64,000 nucleotides of DNA from Papio anubis (lineage: Eukaryota; Chordata; Mammalia; Primates; Cercopithecidae): positions 129,823,139-129,887,138 of the forward strand of contig NC_044983.1 in the NCBI RefSeq assembly GCF_008728515.1. The letters are read 5' to 3'. Below the pieces are notes generated by a model. That model searched no databases. It saw nothing but the letters and a program-made list of their open reading frames with translations, and was not told the origin of the DNA. The position numbers and the translations under genes were made by a program. Of the stretch, positions 11,715 to 24,341 are shown piece after piece (position 1 is the first letter of the stretch; each line of letters begins with the position of its first letter).

Positions 11715-11835
11715 AGGGAAGGTCTATCTTGTCTCCCAGGTAGGCTGAGCTTCCTGAGGACAAAAGCCATGTCTTCTGCTACTGCTGGGTTCCACCATAG
11801 CCAGTGGAGCACTGGGCACTAGAGACTCAGAATGG
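11715..11835 (+). repeat. L2 LINE 3' fragment
   Basis: Short sense L2 3' block: gagcttcctgaggacaaaag followed by gccatgtcttctgct and ggagcactgggcactagaga. Confidence 0.5.
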
Positions 11836-13799
11836 AACACACGAAAACAAAAACGTGATTGGCTGACTGCCGGACTCACCTCGCTATTGCATGTTAACTG
11901 TGCCCACGATAAACTTCTTTTCCACTCGGAGGAATTCCATCACATTGAATTTCTGAACCCCAAGGCCCATTATCTACCCAGGGTCACCCAGTAAAGCTTG
12001 TGACTCTTCCAGAATGCTCTGGATGATGACACAGGCTGACAGATGGAAATGTTTCATAGAAATATGAGCTTATCCCTAGAGGCTGCTCAGGGCCTGAGAG
12101 TCATTGCAGCAGGGCCACATGAAGGCTCCCCACCCTGAAGCAAGAAGAATACTGATCACCGGGCCAATGGCCAAAGATCTGCACCCCTAGACTGGGCAGC
12201 GGGCAACTTGAGAAAAAATGCATATTCATAATAAAGGACCAAGACTGTAAATTACAAGATACATGGTGATGTTCGTAAGGAAAATTCCTAAAGAACATTT
12301 GCACCTAGAATGCTCATCTTCTTCTCCAGCCTGAGCTCAGTGGGAATGTGAACCATGTGTACACAGGACAATGTGCGGGACCGGTGCACTCCACCTGACC
12401 CAAACAACCACACCCAGACCCCCGTGACCCACAGACAGTCACAGGAGACAGACAAGGGGAAAGAAACACAGAGGCAGAAGCCAAGAGACATCAAGAGACA
12501 CACGCCCGAAAGGAAGAGGCCCTCGGACCAAGGAGCCAGGGGGAAGCAGATTTTCATGGGCTCATGTTAGCATGTAAAGAAGTTTGTACCAAAGATTTCA
12601 AAGTAATGTTGATGTTTACAGGATATCTGGTGATGAGAACATCATTCCCTTCTCCTTCTCCCAGTGGCCAAATATAATTCAGGCAGATTTGGTAGGTCAC
12701 ACTCTGGTCTATAATCCAAGTCTTCAATCCAAGTCTTCCTGAAAGCAGACAGGCTCAAAGCCAAGTCCACTGGGCACCATCCATGCTGGGAGAGAAAAAT
12801 CTTTCAATTTTTTTTTTTTTTTTTTTTTTGCCTTATCACTTCAGGATTTATAAACCTGAGAGCATGAGGCTGGGACTTGCATTCCATCCAAGGTTAGTCA
12901 CAACAGGGGGGAAAAAAAAAAAAAAAACAACAGCGTGCGGTACAGATCAAGAGAGAAAACGCCAGGTCTTCATATAATTTAGTAAGCACAAAGCTATCTT
13001 GGTTTTAAAATAAGGCCAGAGACAAATTAAACAATTTAAGAAAATAAATGTTTTAAAACCGTGGCATACCACAAGTGCAAAAATGGCTTGTGTTGAGGCA
13101 ATTATCTCATCACAATAAATAACAGTAAATCAATCCACACTAATTGCTTTTTGTGCAAGGGCTTAGAAGACTCTTTAGCGTTCTCTGATTATTGATTTTT
13201 TTGTAATCACTTGTGTCAAAAATGCAATATTTCCAGAGAATCTACTGCACACTCTTAGACAGGATTTTAATGTAACATAAAACAACCCCATTTCCTCTTT
13301 TTTTTTCCAGAGGTGCTTTAAACATCTAAAATAGAATGAAGCTGAAGATGGCACTAAGATGGCTAAAAAGCAGAGACACTACATTTCAAACCAATTTAAC
13401 AAATGGCCCCTGTTACCACCACCACATGGCCGTGCTGTGCATCCCACCCCCAACCCCACCCGCCACGTTCAAAATTAACAAGAAAACCATGTGGAATCTC
13501 AGATTCTCCATTTTCTTGCAAATTCAGAACCGAAAAGCAAGACAAACACCACCAACAGAAACTCTATGCTTTACTTCTTTCTCTCTGCCCCCTGGTTCAG
13601 TAATTTCCACTGAACCTAGAAAATGCTCTGGCTGCTAACTTCACACTCCATCAGCATTTTGTTTGAAGATTTTGCTTCAGTCTTGAGAGCTAAACATATA
13701 GCTCCGGCTTAAATAAGCAAAGCAGTGAGAGGAAAAAGGACAAAGGGGTAAATAAGTTCCTCTGCTTCACTTGAAAATGAGAAAGCGTGGACTAACACA

Positions 13800-14030
13800 G
13801 ACAGAGTAGCTTTCACTACAGAGACACGGATCAAAATCCCAACTCTAGCTCACAGAAGTTGTGATACTCCTGAGCACATTACTAAACAAGACTCTGGGCC
13901 TCAGTGTCCTCATCCATAAAATGGGGATGTTAATACCTACCTGGTAGAGTTTTTCAGGGCAAAATAAGGTAATGCACAGGAAATACCTGTGTAACGCCAA
14001 GCACATGGCCATTACAAAGAAACCAGCCCA
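13800..14030 (+). repeat. MIR SINE (near full length)
   Basis: A recognisable sense MIR: cctcagtgtcctcatccata, aaatggggatgttaatacct and agcacatggcc in order. Confidence 0.75.
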
Positions 14031-15813
14031 CCTGTCGTATTTATTCTAATGCTAGATATTTAAACATTCAACCTTGTGGTGGAACTTTCTCGTGGAAAGA
14101 TGAAACCATCTTCTGGGTAGTATAAATAAAACCGCAACGCCATAAGCAATGCCAGATGACTCAGCATTTTGAGGTGGTACTGAGACTCTCAGGCTATTAC
14201 TTTGAACTATTTATAAATGTGTGGCTTCCAAACAATCTGCTTATTTGAGATCATTTTATTGCTTTCACTCCCTTGCTGACAAAGTTTAGACTGGAAACTA
14301 GGAGCAAATTACCACGCCACATCCTCAGCTGACCTCATCCAAACATCACCTTTGTTCAGCTGAGCACCCAAGCTCCTTAAGCATTCTAGGTGCTCAGATG
14401 CCTCGTGTCTTTTGTACATACAACCATTTCCCTTTCACACCGACACATTATAAAGGCCTTTGGGACCTATTTCATTATCAGGAATGCAAAAAGAGGTTAC
14501 ACTAATTCCCTTTGACTTGTGGGTAACAGTCAATTGGAGAGCTTTCTGGTTGCTACAGGTTTTTTAAGCTACAGGTTTTACACAACAGGATAATATATTA
14601 ATCCAATTAAAACATAATTTTTAAAAACCGATAAAGTTGGAATAATTAGTTTGCTGGTTTTCTGGGTTCCCACAGAACCCTGCACATAACTTTTTGGATC
14701 ATTTAACATATTTGCTGTTGCTTTTGATGTCTACTTGGCTCTCCCCAGACTTGTAACCCTGGCAGACCAGAGGCCTGGCTTCATCCTGAAATCCTCTGAC
14801 CCGTCATGGTGCCTGACACAGACGTGCCTGCTATCCAGAAAAAAAATGTGTTGAATACATAAGTAAACATTTCATATGCTTTGCATCAAAAAGACAAATG
14901 AACATTCAGTACTTTATTTGTACTTATGTTTTTTCTTAAAATTCTGAATGTCAAATCGTGGTATCATGTATTCTATATGGCATTCTCAGGAAAAGTTTCT
15001 CAATGATAGTGACATCGGTGATTGAGATCTCCCTTGCCTCTCACTAGTTTTATGAAAATACTTTTAGTTATGCAAATTTTAGGCTGACAACAGCCAATAG
15101 ATTTCTCTGGCTTCATGGTGCACATTTTTGAAGATTCAATTGCATTTTGAGATACATCAAACATAAACTTTAAATAGTGTCTTTTCAAGATGAAGGCGTG
15201 GATGGTTTCCCTTGTGAAACAGCATACACATCTATACCAAAAGGCTGATGGCTACAGAAGAGAAGGCCAGTCTCATCTTCTGGAGGTCAGGGGCAGAGGA
15301 GTGATCTGAGCTATTTGTCAAACAGTGGAAAGGGTTATTCTGTTTCAGAAGCAAAAAAAGTGTCTAAAGTAAGAAGCAAGGGTCAGCATGAAGTCACGCT
15401 GAAGAGTCTTCAAAATGCACAAATCTCAAAAACTGTGAATTTCAGACCTGAATTCTTTTATGGACTTGCACATTCACACACCAAATTTTGACATGCTTTC
15501 CATAAATCAGGAAAAGCTCTCGGTGCACTTGGAGCTTTACAGAGGAATGAGTCAAAGGGCAAACTTCCTACAGTGCTGGGGCCTTGTGGCATGTCCCGTG
15601 CAATGCAAAAAATGGGTGAGAGGTAGTGACGAGGAAAGAATGGCGGGGCAAGGGCAGAACAAGGCCCTTCTGCAGGAGAATCACACTTTTTGAAAGCACA
15701 GGCAGCAGGTCCAGCAGTGAAGGGCAGGGCCGCTGAGGAGAGAGACATTTGCTGTTAGAAGGAGGCCATTTATTAAGAACTCCGTGTGGGAGACACAACT
15801 GGTAAAGCTTCTT

Positions 15814-16094
15814 GGCCGGGTGCAGTGGCTCACGCCTGTAATCCCAACATTTTGGGAGGCTGAGGCAGGTGGATCAAGAGGTCAGGAGTTCAAGACCAGC
15901 CTGGCCAAGATGGTGAAATCCCATCTCTACTAAAAACACAAAAATTAGCCAGGTGCAGTGGCAGGCACCTGTAATCCCAGCTACTCAGGAGGCTGAGGCA
16001 GAAGAATTGCTTGAACCTGGGCGGCAGAGGTTTCAGTGAGCTGAGATCACGCCACCACACTACAGCCTGGGCGACAAAGTGAGACTCTGTCTCA
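15814..16094 (+). mobile_element. Alu SINE lacking its poly(A) tail
   Basis: The copy starts ggccgggtgcagtggctcac and runs through both arms, ending abruptly at gactctgtctca with no A-tail. Loss of the tail, or 3' truncation by recombination, is likely. S-type by eye. Confidence 0.92.
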
Positions 16095-16329
16095 GTGACA
16101 TATTTATGTGGTCAGGTACATCATGAAAGAATGTGCCACATTAGAGGAATTAGGTGAATATGACTCTGTGAACAAAAAGAACATGCCACAGGCACCAAGA
16201 ATCTTAAACAAAGTCATGAAAGAAAAGAAGATTGTAGAGTCAGGACAGTCCTGTGATGAAAAAAGGAAGAAACCAGGATGGAGTCTCTAGAGAACTAACA
16301 TTTGAGAACAACGTGACAAGCCCTCTTTA

Positions 16330-16500
16330 CTTACTTCCTGACTAATCACAATGTGTATAGTGGCAAGAAGAGGTACTTCTTTTATCTCTGTGCTACAGGT
16401 AAGCTGCAGAGGGGAGACTGCTTGCCCAAGGCCACACAGGTAATAAGTGGGAAGCCAGGATTCTATGATAGTCTGACCGTAGAGCCACAATCTCTAACGT
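16330..16500 (-). repeat. MIR SINE
   Basis: Antisense MIR: cttgcccaaggccacacagg and taataagtgggaagccagga form the diagnostic central block. Confidence 0.7.
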
Positions 16501-17554
16501 CAAAAAAGAAAGGTCTTGTGCTGTAGGATTCAGGCCTTTCATCAAACCTGTGCACTGTTGTTTCTCCCATGGGTACAATCCCAAGGGTCCATGAATCTCC
16601 CAGTCTTTCCTGAACTACCCACAGGTAATGCTGCATTGAAAATACCCTTGCATGACAGCTAGCAGTGAATTCTCTCCTCGTGACTCTGCACCCACCCAGA
16701 TTACTCACATCAGCCAGTCTGCTGTCTCAGTCACCCTCCTTGCTCCTTACTCCCAGCTTCAAGTTCTGTGTATGTTGGTGCAGGGGCAATAGGTACATCT
16801 GATAGGCACTCTATTGTGCAGGCACTGACAGGCACTGTGAGAATCACAGGGTTGGAGTATTCCTGCTTCCAGCTAGGATGCAGAAAACCACAAGAGACCA
16901 CTGCTCTCACACTAACAACTTGACAGAGCTATCAGACTGCTGAGGATACAAAGAAATCTAAGCGAACTAATTCTAGAAAAAGACAAGAGGTGGATAGGTC
17001 GCTATGCTAGAGACCAAAGTATCCACCAGTTCCTTTTCTCCTACTTTTATCTTCAGCATAGTGACCCATCAACCTCTTCCCTGTGAAATGGAGAACTTCA
17101 CCACGTGCAAGAGGGTTGGTGGCTGAAGCTGCAGCCAGTGATGAAAGGGGAGAGGAAATCCATCCCTTACAAAGTACACAAGGCCTTCACCAAGTGCACC
17201 GCCAACTCTCCAAAGAGTTCCCTGGGCAGGGCAAGGCGGGAGAGAGATGTCTAATAAACAGAAAGCCCGGGGTGGAGCTGGAGAGAAACAGAAACTCTGC
17301 AGCATCCCGAGATGCTGGCAGCTGACCTGCAAAGCTGGTAGAGAGCCTGTATGATTGAGAAGGCCAGTGCTGGGCTGTAAAACACAACGTGATTTCTGGA
17401 ATCTCACTGGTGCTCAGATGGTCAACCTTGCTGAAAGCAAAGTCCTGATCCTGTTCTCAGAATATCCAAAGATAGTGAAAACCAACTCTAGAGCTGTTCA
17501 GAGCCCAGACCCAGACCCAGCTCAACTACAAATTAGATTTATTCATTCTTGAGT

Positions 17555-18110
17555 TGCCAAGACCACCCTCAGGTTCAGTGACTCACTGAGAAGACTTGTA
17601 AGACTCAGCATATAGTCATACTCATGGCTACACTTTATTACAGTAAAAGAATACAAAGCAAAATCAGCAAAGGGAAGAGACACATGGGGTGAAGGCTAGG
17701 GGAAACCAGATGCAAGCTACCAAGGGTCTTCTCCAAGTGGAGCCACAGAGCACATGCTTAACCCCCCAGCAAGGATCTGTGACAATACTTATGAAATGCT
17801 GTCAACCAGAGATGCTTGTTAGAAGCTCAGTGACCAGAGATTTTAGTGATGGCTGATCATGTAAGTACCCTCTGCCTAGCATGTACCAAAATTCTACACT
17901 CCCAGAAAAAAGGCAGGTATTCACCATAAATGACACTGTTTGTATAAATACTTTAGAAAGTGTAAGCTCCTCTTAACAGTGAGGTGCTACAAACTCTCTT
18001 GGAAGTCCATGTTCTCAGATGCCAGCCCAAGCTTGTAAGCAGATCTTTCAAAGGAGAGCAGCCAAGCCTGCTATATTAACTCTCTTCTGCACAGTCCCCC
18101 ACACTAGTAA
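17555..18110 (-). mobile_element. ERV LTR-like element, subfamily not assigned
   Basis: Read on the minus strand, the end nearest 17560-17640 has a polyadenylation-type AATAAA followed by sequence typical of an LTR R/U5 region. The body is about 550 bp and no internal retroviral sequence is recognised beside it. It resembles ERV1-class LTRs, but I cannot name it with confidence. Confidence 0.5.
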
Positions 18111-18468
18111 CATATACTTTCCCAAGGCCAACTACTGTTTACCTCAGTCTACTGTTTTTCACATACAGTGTCTGGCATATGTGGCATAATGTCTGGCATT
18201 AAAACATTGTGAGGCATGCAAAGAAGCAAGAAAAGATGACATCAAATCAAGAAGAAAAACATCTCTGCAGCCCTGCAGGGAAAACAGAAAAAGGAAAAAA
18301 AACTCAATAGAAACTGATGTGCAGGTGCCCCAGATGTTAAAATGATTAAACAAAAACATCGAAGTAACTAGAACAAATATGTTAAAGGCTCTAGGAAAAA
18401 CATTAAAAGCAAGTGTCAACAGATGATAAAATGTAATAGAGAAACAAAAACTACAAAAAAAAAAAAAA

Positions 18469-18530
18469 ATGCTACGTGGGAAGCTGAGGCAGGAGGATCA
18501 TTTGAGCCCAGGAGCTCAAGCAAGATACAA
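18469..18530 (+). mobile_element. Alu fragment at the head of a microsatellite
   Basis: About 50 bp of Alu arm (aagctgaggcaggaggatca, then gagcccaggagctcaag) lie directly before the GGGA/GGAA array and inside the L1M. The microsatellite may have grown from this Alu's tail region. Confidence 0.65.
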
Positions 18531-18532
18531 AA

Positions 18533-18715
18533 AGAAGGAAGGAGGGAGGGAGGGAGGGAGGGAGGGAGGGAGGGAGGGAGGGAGGAAGGAAGGAAGGAAG
18601 GAAGGAAGGAAGGAAGGAAGGAAGGAAGGAAGGAAGGAAGGAAGGAAGGAAGGAAGGAAAGAAAAAAGAAAAGGAAAGGAAAGGGAAAGGGAAAGGAAAA
18701 GGAAAAGGAAAAGAT
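18533..18715 (+). repeat. Compound microsatellite (GGGA)10(GGAA)19 plus degenerate GA-rich tail
   Basis: Ten perfect GGGA units (18544-18583) run directly into nineteen perfect GGAA units (18584-18659). These are followed by a degenerate aaggaaaggg-type tail to about 18715. Reading frames across it (runs of Arg-Glu-Gly or Phe-Pro-Ser) are artefacts. Confidence 0.98.
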
Positions 18716-19639
18716 AAGAGAACCAAATGATCCTAGAAATTAAAACATCGTATTTGGTGGTCTTAATAGCAGATTTAATATATCCTAAGAAAGGATAAGT
18801 AAGCTTGAAGAAAGGCAAGTAGAAATCATATGAACTATATAAACTGAAACATAAAAAGAAAGAAGAATTAAAGGAAGAGAGAGAGAGATCACCTGAATGT
18901 GAGGTGCTGTTAGTGCCTCACATATATGTATTAATATATATGTGTTAATATATGTGGTATTATAGTCCTAGAGGGAAAGGAGAGAACAAATGAAGCAGAA
19001 GGAATAAAGAGATAATGGTTGAGAATAGTCCAAAACTGATGAAAAATATCAACCCACAGATCCAAAAGCTCAACAAACCCCAAGTAAGGTAAATATAAAG
19101 GAAAGTATACCTAGACTTGCTGACGTTAATAAGATGAAAACCGAAAAAAAAAAAAGAGGAAAATCTTAAAGCCAACTAGAAGAAAAAGACTCATTACACA
19201 TAGAGAAACAACGTGGTTAGAAACAAGAAAGGGTTAGAAACAAGAAAGGATGAAAAGGGATGGAACATTTTTAGAGTGATGTCCCCCTAGAAGTCTATGG
19301 CTATCAAAATATTTTTCAAAAATGAAGACCATATACAGACATTCTCAAATAGACAAAAATCGAGAGAATTCAATTCTAGCCTACCAGCACACAAGAAATG
19401 CTAAAACAAGTTATCCAAGCTAAAGAAAAATGTATCAAATAGAAGCCCATATCTGCGGGGAGAAAATGAAGAATACCAGAAAGGTGAATTATGCAGGTAA
19501 ATTTGTATTTACCCTTTTAAAAATATTTTAATATTTTAATAAAATCCTTTTTCAATTTTAAATCTTTTTAAAATTTTAGTTTCATTACGTATTTTTAAAA
19601 TATTTTATAAATATTTACTGATTACAGCAAAAAATAACA

Positions 19640-20440
19640 ACACTATATTGAGGAGCTCATAACATGAACATGTGTGACAACAAGAGCACGAAGTGTAGGG
19701 GGAGAGTAAATGAATTACAGTGTTTTATGGTTCTTATATTATTCATAAAATAATATAATATTTGAAACTAGAATATATTGTAATAAAGATAAGGTAAGGT
19801 CTACAGTGACCACTAAAACAAGAGGAACACAAAAAGGTATAGTTAAAAGTTCAGCAAACCCCAACTGAGGGATATTCTATAAAACGATTGACCAGTACCC
19901 CTCAAAACTTCCAAGGTCATCAAAAACAAAGGAAGTCTGAGAAACTGTTAAATCCAAACAGATCCTAAAAATGACATGAGAACTAATGTACTGTGGTATC
20001 CTAATGGGATCCTGAAATAGGCAAAGGGCATTAGGTACAAACTAAGAAAATCTGAATAAAATATGGACTTTAGCTAATAATAACATGTATTAATATTGAT
20101 TCATTAGTTATAACAAATGTTTCGTATTGATATTAGACGGTAACAACAGGGGAAACTGGTGTGGGGTATATAGAAACTCTCTGTACTATAGTCACGTTTT
20201 TTTTCTATAAATCTACAACAGTTCTAAAATAAAAAGTCAATACAAGAGATAAAATGGAATACTAAAAAATACTTGATTCACTCAAAAGAAGACAGAAAAG
20301 AAGGAAAAAGAAGCAAAGAACTTATACAACACATAGAAAATAGATACCAAGATGGTACTCTTAAATTAAAAGATGTTGATAATTACACTATATGTAAATG
20401 GACTATGCACTCCAATTAAAGGGCAGTGATTGTCACCCTG
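19640..20440 (+). repeat. L1M inter-ORF region with a second L1M 3' end nested inside
   Basis: 19640-19850 and 20240-20440 match the region between ORF1 and ORF2 of old L1 (for example gagataaaatggaatactaa). Between them, about 19858-20235, lies an L1ME-type 3' UTR ending in acagttctaaaataaaaagt, which implies a later insertion into the first element. Confidence 0.6.
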
Positions 20441-20619
20441 TTACGCACAGGTACATAATTCACATATACACAAGTAGGCACACACAGAGACACAAACAAG
20501 AACTAGCTGTGTGCTGTTTACAGGAGAACATTTTAAGTAAAAATATTTGAACAGGGCCTTTCTTTGCAGAATTCAAAACCCAGCACAATGTCTAGCAGAT
20601 TACGGGCTGTGGGGCCGCT

Positions 20620-20757
20620 GCATCAGAACCACACAGGAAAGTGTTCAAGTCAAGGATCCTAGGTTGGGCTCCAGGCTGACTGAAAGTATCTTCTGGGTTT
20701 AGAAACCCATTACGTGCACATTTATCAAGATCCCAAGGTAATTCTGATGTTGACTAA
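20620..20757 (+). repeat. MER5-like DNA transposon fragment
   Basis: It has the order of MER5 (hAT-Charlie): gcatcagaaccacacaggaa, a ggctccagg block and atcccaaggtaattctgatg. It is diverged. Confidence 0.55.
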
Positions 20758-20994
20758 AGCTACAGAAAAGCCAGTCTTGTAGGAAGGGTGGCAAGAGGCC
20801 AGAGCTTCTCCCTGTAACAAGAAAGCCTCCTAACTCTCTCTATGAGACAGCAAACCTGAGGTCCTCCCCAGCACCTCCTCCCCAGGAACGGCTTGGCAGG
20901 GCTGATGGGCCAAGCCTTCCCAAAGCTGTGCAGAGACATTCCTTCTGGTCTGTTCCCTCAAAGCAGCTTCTCTTTCAAAGCCTCTGAAGTAATT

Positions 20995-21120
20995 ATATCA
21001 TTGTTCATATTTTTCAAATAAGAAGACAAAGGCTCAAAAACGTAAAGGAATTCCCAAAGGTTAACTAATTAGTAAGCAGCAGCACCAAGATTTTGGCCCT
21101 AATCTGCCTAACCCAACAAT
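20995..21120 (-). repeat. MIR SINE fragment
   Basis: Antisense MIR core, degraded: aagacaaaggctcaaaaacg then ttaactaattagtaagcagc. Confidence 0.55.
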
Positions 21121-21329
21121 TCCGAACAACAAGAAAAAAGTAAAACAACATCAATATCTAAAAATGTATAAAAAATATAACATAACACCTAGAAAAATAT
21201 TTAGAGTGAACTATTTGTAAACATAATGTAATCTCACCAAAAAGAATATAAACCATGATCAGGCGAGGTTATACTCTTCTTTGCTTTAGTTCTTTCAAGA
21301 ACTGGAGTCATTTTCAAGAGATAGGGGAG

Positions 21330-21550
21330 GAAACAAGAGCCAACAATTTTTGATCACCTGCCTGGTACCATGTGCCATACCTACTACTCATAAAAAAATG
21401 TTACTGCTTTTAATATCTCGAACACCAGAAGACAAACATCACTATCAGCATTTTACAGATCATAAAATTTGTTAAATAACAAAGCCTACAAGTGGCGCAG
21501 CCAAAAATTGAAACTTCATCTGCTTGGTTCTAAATCCTGTGCTTTGCTAT
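21330..21550 (-). repeat. MIR SINE
   Basis: Antisense MIR: cagcattttacagatcataa, then acaagtggcgcagccaaaaa and a tail like ctaaatcctgtgctttgct. Confidence 0.65.
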
Positions 21551-21568
21551 GAGACCTCATCACTCTCA

Positions 21569-21646
21569 GAGATTTTCAAATGCTAAACAGAATCTCAGTG
21601 AAATTCCGAGATTTTCAAATGCTAAACGGAATCTCAGTGAAATTCC
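21569..21646 (+). repeat. 39-bp tandem duplication
   Basis: Two adjacent 39-bp units begin gagattttcaaatgctaaac and differ at one position (acag versus acgg). The near identity suggests a recent event in an otherwise old stretch. Confidence 0.95.
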
Positions 21647-21829
21647 AAAGGCAATTTGCACTATCTTCATAGGATGGTATCACCGATGAGAAACATGTTT
21701 ACATTCTGCTTTGACTTTAGATAGTTTCTAGGATAATATTCTTATTTAGTATGTTGCTGTTTTTTACTTAAATTACTGAATAGGTAAAGCAATGACTTAA
21801 CATTTTAAAAATATATATATAGGGAAAAG

Positions 21830-22540
21830 TCTCACTCTCAGCCCTGTCCCTCAATCTACCAAGTTCCAACCCTCACCCACCCACGACAGGTTATGTTTCT
21901 TTGTTTATTTTGCATGTATTCTTGCAGAGGCTTGAAAACAAATGTAAGTAAATACAAATATGGTTTTGCCCTTTTTTAACCTTACTTTTTGCCCTTCCTC
22001 ATATATCTTCAATATCTTTCTATAGAAGTAGAGAGATCCTATATTCTTTCCTATAGCCACAAAGCATCATTCTGCTGTTTGTGTGCCCCGTTGCCTATTC
22101 AACCCTCACCCTAATTCATGGGCATTTCCATTGTTTCTAATGGATAACCCTGCACAGTAATCATTTCATGCATCTGCAAGTACATCTGTAGGATAAAATC
22201 TTACAAGTGGTGAGTCGAAGAACACATGCATTTGCAATTTTGACAGATTCTGCCAAACTGACCTCCACAGGGTCATGGGCACTAACACTCCCACCAGCAA
22301 TGTGTGAGAATGGCCATTCCTCATAGCCTCATCAATGCAGCATGCTTGCAAACTTCTGAATGTTTACCAATCTGAGAACTGAAAAATGGTATCTTAGTGT
22401 GGTTTTACTCTTTTTTTTAATTATCAGTGAGGTTGGACGTCTTATCATACACCCAAAGTTATTCCCTTCTCGGTGACCTGTTCTTTTTATATATCCTTTG
22501 CCTATTTTTCAACTGGGCTACTGATAGCAGTTTATTTTTA
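21830..22540 (-). repeat. Old L1M-type LINE fragment
   Basis: The T-rich strand carries blocks known from old L1 3' regions: ctcccaccagcaatgtgtga, then accaatctgagaactgaaaa and tcagtgaggttggacgtctt. Orientation is inferred from the T-richness. Confidence 0.5.
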
Positions 22541-23574
22541 ATATGAGACATTCATAAAAGTAAGACAAATATTAAAGAGCTAATATCATATGAAAATAAA
22601 AATAATTCCAGCTGTCCAGTCATTATTTTTGTCTTGGATTTTGAAAGTATTATCTTAAAATCTATTCTCAGGCTTTAACACCTAACAAATATGCTAAGGG
22701 AAATCTAGCACAGTTTCCTAGAATGAATGGGCCACTCAATCCATCTACCACACTACCTGGGGAGGGAGGCAGAGAGATTCAAGATCAGCTAAAATGGCAG
22801 ATCTTACCAACTATTTTGGCATGGGATTGTGATGTAAGCCCTAGCAAGACTTTCCTCTCATGGTCATCTATTTTTCTTCCCTCACTCTCTCTTTCTCTTT
22901 CCCTCCCTCTCTATCACTGACATCACCCATCCCGAACTCAATGTCTCTCATGACAGCGTTTTCACTGGTTGTATGAATCCCATGAACTGAACATACAACA
23001 ACTTTCAAACTTAATATAGAATGATATATATATATATGGTTAGCATGAAGAGGTATCCTCTTTAAGTGAGTGTCCCTTTTAAATGAAAAGATAAAATTTT
23101 ATTTTAAAATAAACTCACTTTTGATTCATGTGCAAGGAGAATACCACTGAATCAGCTCTGTCATTGAGAACATTTCTATCAACAGAGTTAGGGGTCCAAA
23201 TGAGCCGAATCAGAGAGAACTTCACAAGGTGATTCCTGACTCTAACTACACTGCCTTACAAAATGATCCATGGACTTACTTATTTGGAAGAAAGCAAAGA
23301 GTTGAATAGCTAGATGGAAGGAATAAGCCTATTTTTGTTTAGAGAATCCTGGCTCAGCAACATTCACCTTGTCTAAGTATTTTCTCTGGCACCTCTTTAA
23401 GGTTGAAAATATCAGTTCTGCCCTAGGGAATGCATTTTAATTGCATCTGCAAGAAGAGAAAATAACATCTTTACTATTTGTGAATTCTCAGAGGTTTGAT
23501 AGGCTTCACCCAGTGTTTTATAGCTGTTTAGATTTGAGGATGACATGGAAATGCTTTTGGCATACAGATATCCA

Positions 23575-23990
23575 TTGTAGGGTTACTTACAACAACAGAA
23601 ACCAGGAATGACCAAACTATCCAATTATGCAAGGAATGGTTAAACTATGATAATCATCCTTAAGCAGCCATTAAAAGTAGTTTATAAACAGATTTTCGTA
23701 AAATGGAAAATACTTATGAAATGCTGATTAAAAAGACAATATTAAAAATTGCATATAAGCTCCCTGGCCCGGCCTTTCACTAGGAAGGTCCCTAACAGCA
23801 AACCATCAGGCCAGTCATCTAAGCCACATTCTCCAATAGAGCTTTATCAGTGGTAAACCTAGGCTCCAATTTCCATGCAAAAAAAAAGAAAAAGAAATTC
23901 TGTATTTATAGTATGACCTCAACCATGTCTAAAAAATATCAAAAAAAAATCCATATGGAAGGGAATCAACAAGTACTTTCCAAATCTTAT
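23575..23990 (+). repeat. L1M LINE 3' UTR fragment, interrupted
   Basis: Left part: aaccaggaatgaccaaacta, aagcagccattaaaagtag. Right part: tctgtatttatagtatgacc. An unrelated, more GC-rich segment with an A-rich end (about 23760-23905) separates them. Confidence 0.6.
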
Positions 23991-24341
23991 TTAGTGAACA
24001 CATTAATTTTATTTTTAAAATAAATATACAAATAAGAAATATGCCATTTCAAAAGGCAATACAGGAAATTTGCCCTTATAGTATTCCCTGACACAAATCA
24101 TGTATTGTAAATTGTACAGCTACCTCAAGAAAAGCAAATTGATTTCATCTTGTAAGCCAATTGCAATTGATTAGTAGCATCTGTGTGAGGATGTTGAGAT
24201 CTAATCTAAGATTAGTAAAAAAGAGAGACTTGATTTCTTTGTAATGTTTGCCATTGGAATATGTATGAATATTGCATATTTTCTGATCTTGCTGAAATGC
24301 TCTACCACAGAGTTGACGTAAAAGGAAGAAAAGTGGGGGAA

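Larger units (their letters stand above)
18150..19500 (+). repeat. L1M LINE, ORF1 region, interrupted
   Basis: The sequence follows the old L1 ORF1 order: a coiled-coil-region stretch at 18340-18420, aataagtaagcttgaag-type blocks near 18796, then gaatagtccaaaactgatga and gctcaacaaaccccaagtaa. It ends with cacaagaaatgctaaaacaa near 19390. All frames are broken. An Alu fragment and a long microsatellite split it at 18469-18715. Confidence 0.7.

Noticed and set aside
18423..18818. Arg-Glu-Gly and Phe-Leu-Pro-Ser repeat proteins
   Set aside because: Translation of the GGGA/GGAA microsatellite on both strands.
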